Assembly (NCBI GenBank): GCA_002405555.1
Contig: DHMA01000139.1
Span: forward strand, 613 to 7,914
DNA length: 7,302 nt
Origin: Opitutia bacterium UBA4654
Lineage (GTDB): Bacteria; Verrucomicrobiota; Verrucomicrobiia; Opitutales; Intestinicryptomonadaceae
Direction: 5' to 3'
In this document: positions 5,607-7,302 of the stretch, piece by piece
Layout of the letters: each line of letters starts with the position of its first letter
Numbering within the stretch: position 1 is the stretch's first letter
The notes under the pieces: model-generated
Told to the model about the DNA's origin: nothing
Seen by the model: only the letters and a program-made list of their open reading frames with translations
Database searches by the model: none
Position numbers and translations under genes: made by a program

Positions 5607-7205
5607 CTACGAGAAGTCGACTACTTTGACGTCCTCAATCTGCGCCAGAGCCTTCAATTCGTCGAGAGCCTGCGCCTGCGGAACGCCGTCAAGCTCGAAC
5701 GCGCTAAGCGCCTTGCCCGTGCCCTCTTCGCGCGAGAGCGACATATTGGCGATGTTGCAGCCGTACTTGCCGAGAATCGTGCCGATAATGCCGACCATTC
5801 CGGGGGTATCCTGATTTTTGAGAATCATTGCGCAGCCGCCGCAGGGGTTGACTTCCATTTGGCGCGAGCCGATTTGCACGATGCGCGGTTTCGCGCTCTT
5901 GCCCGTTACCGTGCCGGCCGCGCTGTGAACCGTGCCCTTTTCGCAGGTTGCGACAACTTCGACGAGTTCGGCGTAATCGACGTCGGCATTGCTGTTGATG
6001 CTTTCGACTTCGATTCCCAAGTGTTTCATCTTGGCGGGCGCGTTGACGTCGTTTGCGTTTTCGGCAATCTTAGAGAGGTAGCCCTTCTGGACTGCGAGCG
6101 TGAGGATTTTATTGTCGATGTTTCCGAGTTTTCCGAAATATTTAATTGTGAGTTTCTGGACTCTTTCGGGGGAAATCTGCTGTATAAACAAACCGAGCTT
6201 TTCGCAGAGTACGATGTACGGGGAAATCTGTTTCATCGATTCCGCGTCGATTGACGGCTTGTTGATTGCGTTGCGGATTGCGCCCGTCGAGAGGGCGTCG
6301 GCGATGACTTCCGCAACTTCGATGCCGCAGCTTTCCTGAGCCTCCTTTGTGGACGCGCCCAAGTGCGGGGTGAGAACGAGGTTCGGGAAATCGCGCAGGG
6401 GGCTGTCTTTCGCGAGGGGTTCGGATTCGTAGACGTCCAAGCCCGCCGCCGCGACTTTGCCGCTTTTGAGAGCTTCCACGAGCGCGGTTTCCTTGATAAT
6501 TCCGCCGCGGGCGCAGTTGAATACGCGCACGCCCTTTTTCATCATTTCGAACGCCTTTTCGTCAACCATGTATTTGGTTGCGTCGGTGAGGGGCATGTGA
6601 ACCGTAATATAGTCCGCGCGTTTGAAAGCCTCTTCGAGGGGTACGATTTCCACGCCCAGAGTTTTTGCGCGGGCTTCCGTCAGGAAGGGATCGTACGCAA
6701 CGACTTTCATGCCGAACGCCATTGCGCGTTTTGCGACTTCCGTGCCGATGCGTCCCATGCCGAGAACCGCGAGAACCTTGTTTTTAAGCTCCGTGCCCTT
6801 GAAAGATTTTCTGTCCCATACGCCGCTGTGAATCGAGGCGTTTGCCTGAGCAATCGGGCGCGTACCGCAGAGCATGTGCGTGAACGTAAGTTCCGCCGTC
6901 GCGATTGTGTTGCCCGTGGGTGTGTTCATTACCACGACGCCCTTTTCGGAGGCGGCGGGAATGTCGATGTTATCGACGCCCACGCCCGCGCGTCCTACCG
7001 CTTTGAGCTTCTTTGCGCACGCAAGAACGTCTGCGGTGATTTTCGTTTCCGAGCGGACGATTACCGCGTCGGCGTCTTTTACAAGCTCCTTGACCTGATC
7101 GGGAGTGGAGCCGTAGGCTTCGACAACGTCGAAACCTTTTTGTTTGAGGAGTTCGACCCCTTTCGGAGAAATGGGGTCGGCTACGAGTACTTTTGATTTT
7201 TCCAT
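5607..7205 (-). CDS. serA: D-3-phosphoglycerate dehydrogenase, long three-domain form
   Basis: This enzyme oxidises 3-phosphoglycerate to 3-phosphohydroxypyruvate with NAD+, the first step of serine synthesis, in the cytosol. The 532 residues match the long type I form (M. tuberculosis SerA is about 528). The substrate domain contains VGRAGVGVDNID (70-81). The nucleotide domain has GMGRIG (149-154) with an acidic D172 after the next strand, as expected for NAD. Catalytic R233 (in CARGGII), E262 (in SEPL) and H281 (in TPHLGAS) are all present. An intervening domain follows at about 320-450, then an ACT domain at about 455-532 (NQDTPGMVGIIGTILGKYGCNIANMS), the usual serine-sensing module. I chose the ATG at 7205 because it gives the standard short N-terminus; a TTG at 7238 would add 11 unconserved residues. 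There is no Shine-Dalgarno sequence at either. It is the first gene of an operon with plsY and hom. Confidence 0.96.
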   Translation of the reverse strand: MEKSKVLVADPISPKGVELLKQKGFDVVEAYGSTPDQVKELVKDADAVIVRSETKITADVLACAKKLKAVGRAGVGVDNIDIPAASEKGVVVMNTPTGNTIATAELTFTHMLCGTRPIAQANASIHSGVWDRKSFKGTELKNKVLAVLGMGRIGTEVAKRAMAFGMKVVAYDPFLTEARAKTLGVEIVPLEEAFKRADYITVHMPLTDATKYMVDEKAFEMMKKGVRVFNCARGGIIKETALVEALKSGKVAAAGLDVYESEPLAKDSPLRDFPNLVLTPHLGASTKEAQESCGIEVAEVIADALSTGAIRNAINKPSIDAESMKQISPYIVLCEKLGLFIQQISPERVQKLTIKYFGKLGNIDNKILTLAVQKGYLSKIAENANDVNAPAKMKHLGIEVESINSNADVDYAELVEVVATCEKGTVHSAAGTVTGKSAKPRIVQIGSRQMEVNPCGGCAMILKNQDTPGMVGIIGTILGKYGCNIANMSLSREEGTGKALSAFELDGVPQAQALDELKALAQIEDVKVVDFS

Positions 7206-7254
7206 ATTTGTAATGTCAATCGCGGGACTGTTTTCCAACTCGATTAACGCCGAA

Positions 7255-7284
7255 AAACAATGCCACGCCCCGACGCTTTGTCAA
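7255..7284 (-). promoter_or_regulatory. Candidate promoter of the serA-plsY-hom operon
   Basis: On the - strand a perfect TTGACA (7284-7279) is followed after 18 bases by TTGTTT (7260-7255), only 3 of 6 to the -10 consensus. If used, transcription would start near 7248 and leave a leader of roughly 40 bases before the serA ATG. It lies in the 97-base non-coding stretch at the window edge, so other promoters outside the window cannot be excluded. Confidence 0.35.
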
Positions 7285-7302
7285 GCGCATTTGAAATCCC
7301 CC

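Noticed and set aside
7214..7219. A second TTGACA on the - strand just before the serA ATG
   Set aside because: A promoter here would start transcription inside the serA coding region and no -10-like sequence follows at proper distance.
7206..7238. TTG at 7238 as the serA start
   Set aside because: It would add 11 residues not expected in the family and has no ribosome binding site; the ATG at 7205 gives the normal N-terminus (MEKSKVLVADPIS).
1..7302. A novel defence, mobile or secondary-metabolite system
   Set aside because: All six genes belong to recognised families with intact operon signals; I saw no transposase, integrase, toxin-antitoxin pair, direct-repeat array, attachment site or composition break.

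Overview
This is an ordinary chromosomal segment of a G+C-rich bacterium, densely packed with housekeeping genes. It carries six protein genes in two convergent groups. No tRNA, rRNA, CRISPR array, insertion sequence, phage or defence gene was found, and no gene-free stretch exceeds about 175 bases. The organism cannot be named from the sequence. The long (class II, E. coli-like) ketol-acid reductoisomerase, the near absence of Shine-Dalgarno sequences and the A/T-rich stretches just before start codons would fit Bacteroidota or the Verrucomicrobiota/PVC group. This is inference only.

Left part, + strand: the 3' portion of ilvC (bases 1-1392, its first ~30 codons lie outside the window) ends in a strong hairpin terminator with a UUCG loop. 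A ModF/PhrA-like protein with two fused ABC ATPase domains (1460-2893) follows, with its own terminator at 2934-2963.

Right part, - strand, read from right to left: serA (7205-5607), plsY (5603-4995) and hom (4989-3691) form a tight operon with gaps of 3 and 5 bases. A promoter candidate lies at the right edge and a clear terminator at 3653-3626. A separate flavodoxin-fold gene with an iron-sulfur-flavoprotein-type cysteine motif (3516-2980) follows and converges on the ABC gene.

How the genes fit together: ilvC (branched-chain amino acids), hom (threonine, methionine and, through threonine, isoleucine) and serA (serine, hence glycine and cysteine) are core amino-acid biosynthesis genes. SerA and Hom both end in ACT-type regulatory domains, so end-product control is likely at the protein level. 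PlsY makes lysophosphatidic acid for membrane phospholipids and is embedded between the two amino-acid genes. The ABC protein and the flavoprotein have no assignable substrate. I see no convincing novel system. The points most worth a second look are the complementary loss of catalytic residues in the ABC protein, the terminator just before its start codon, the cysteine motif in the flavoprotein, and the general lack of ribosome binding sites.
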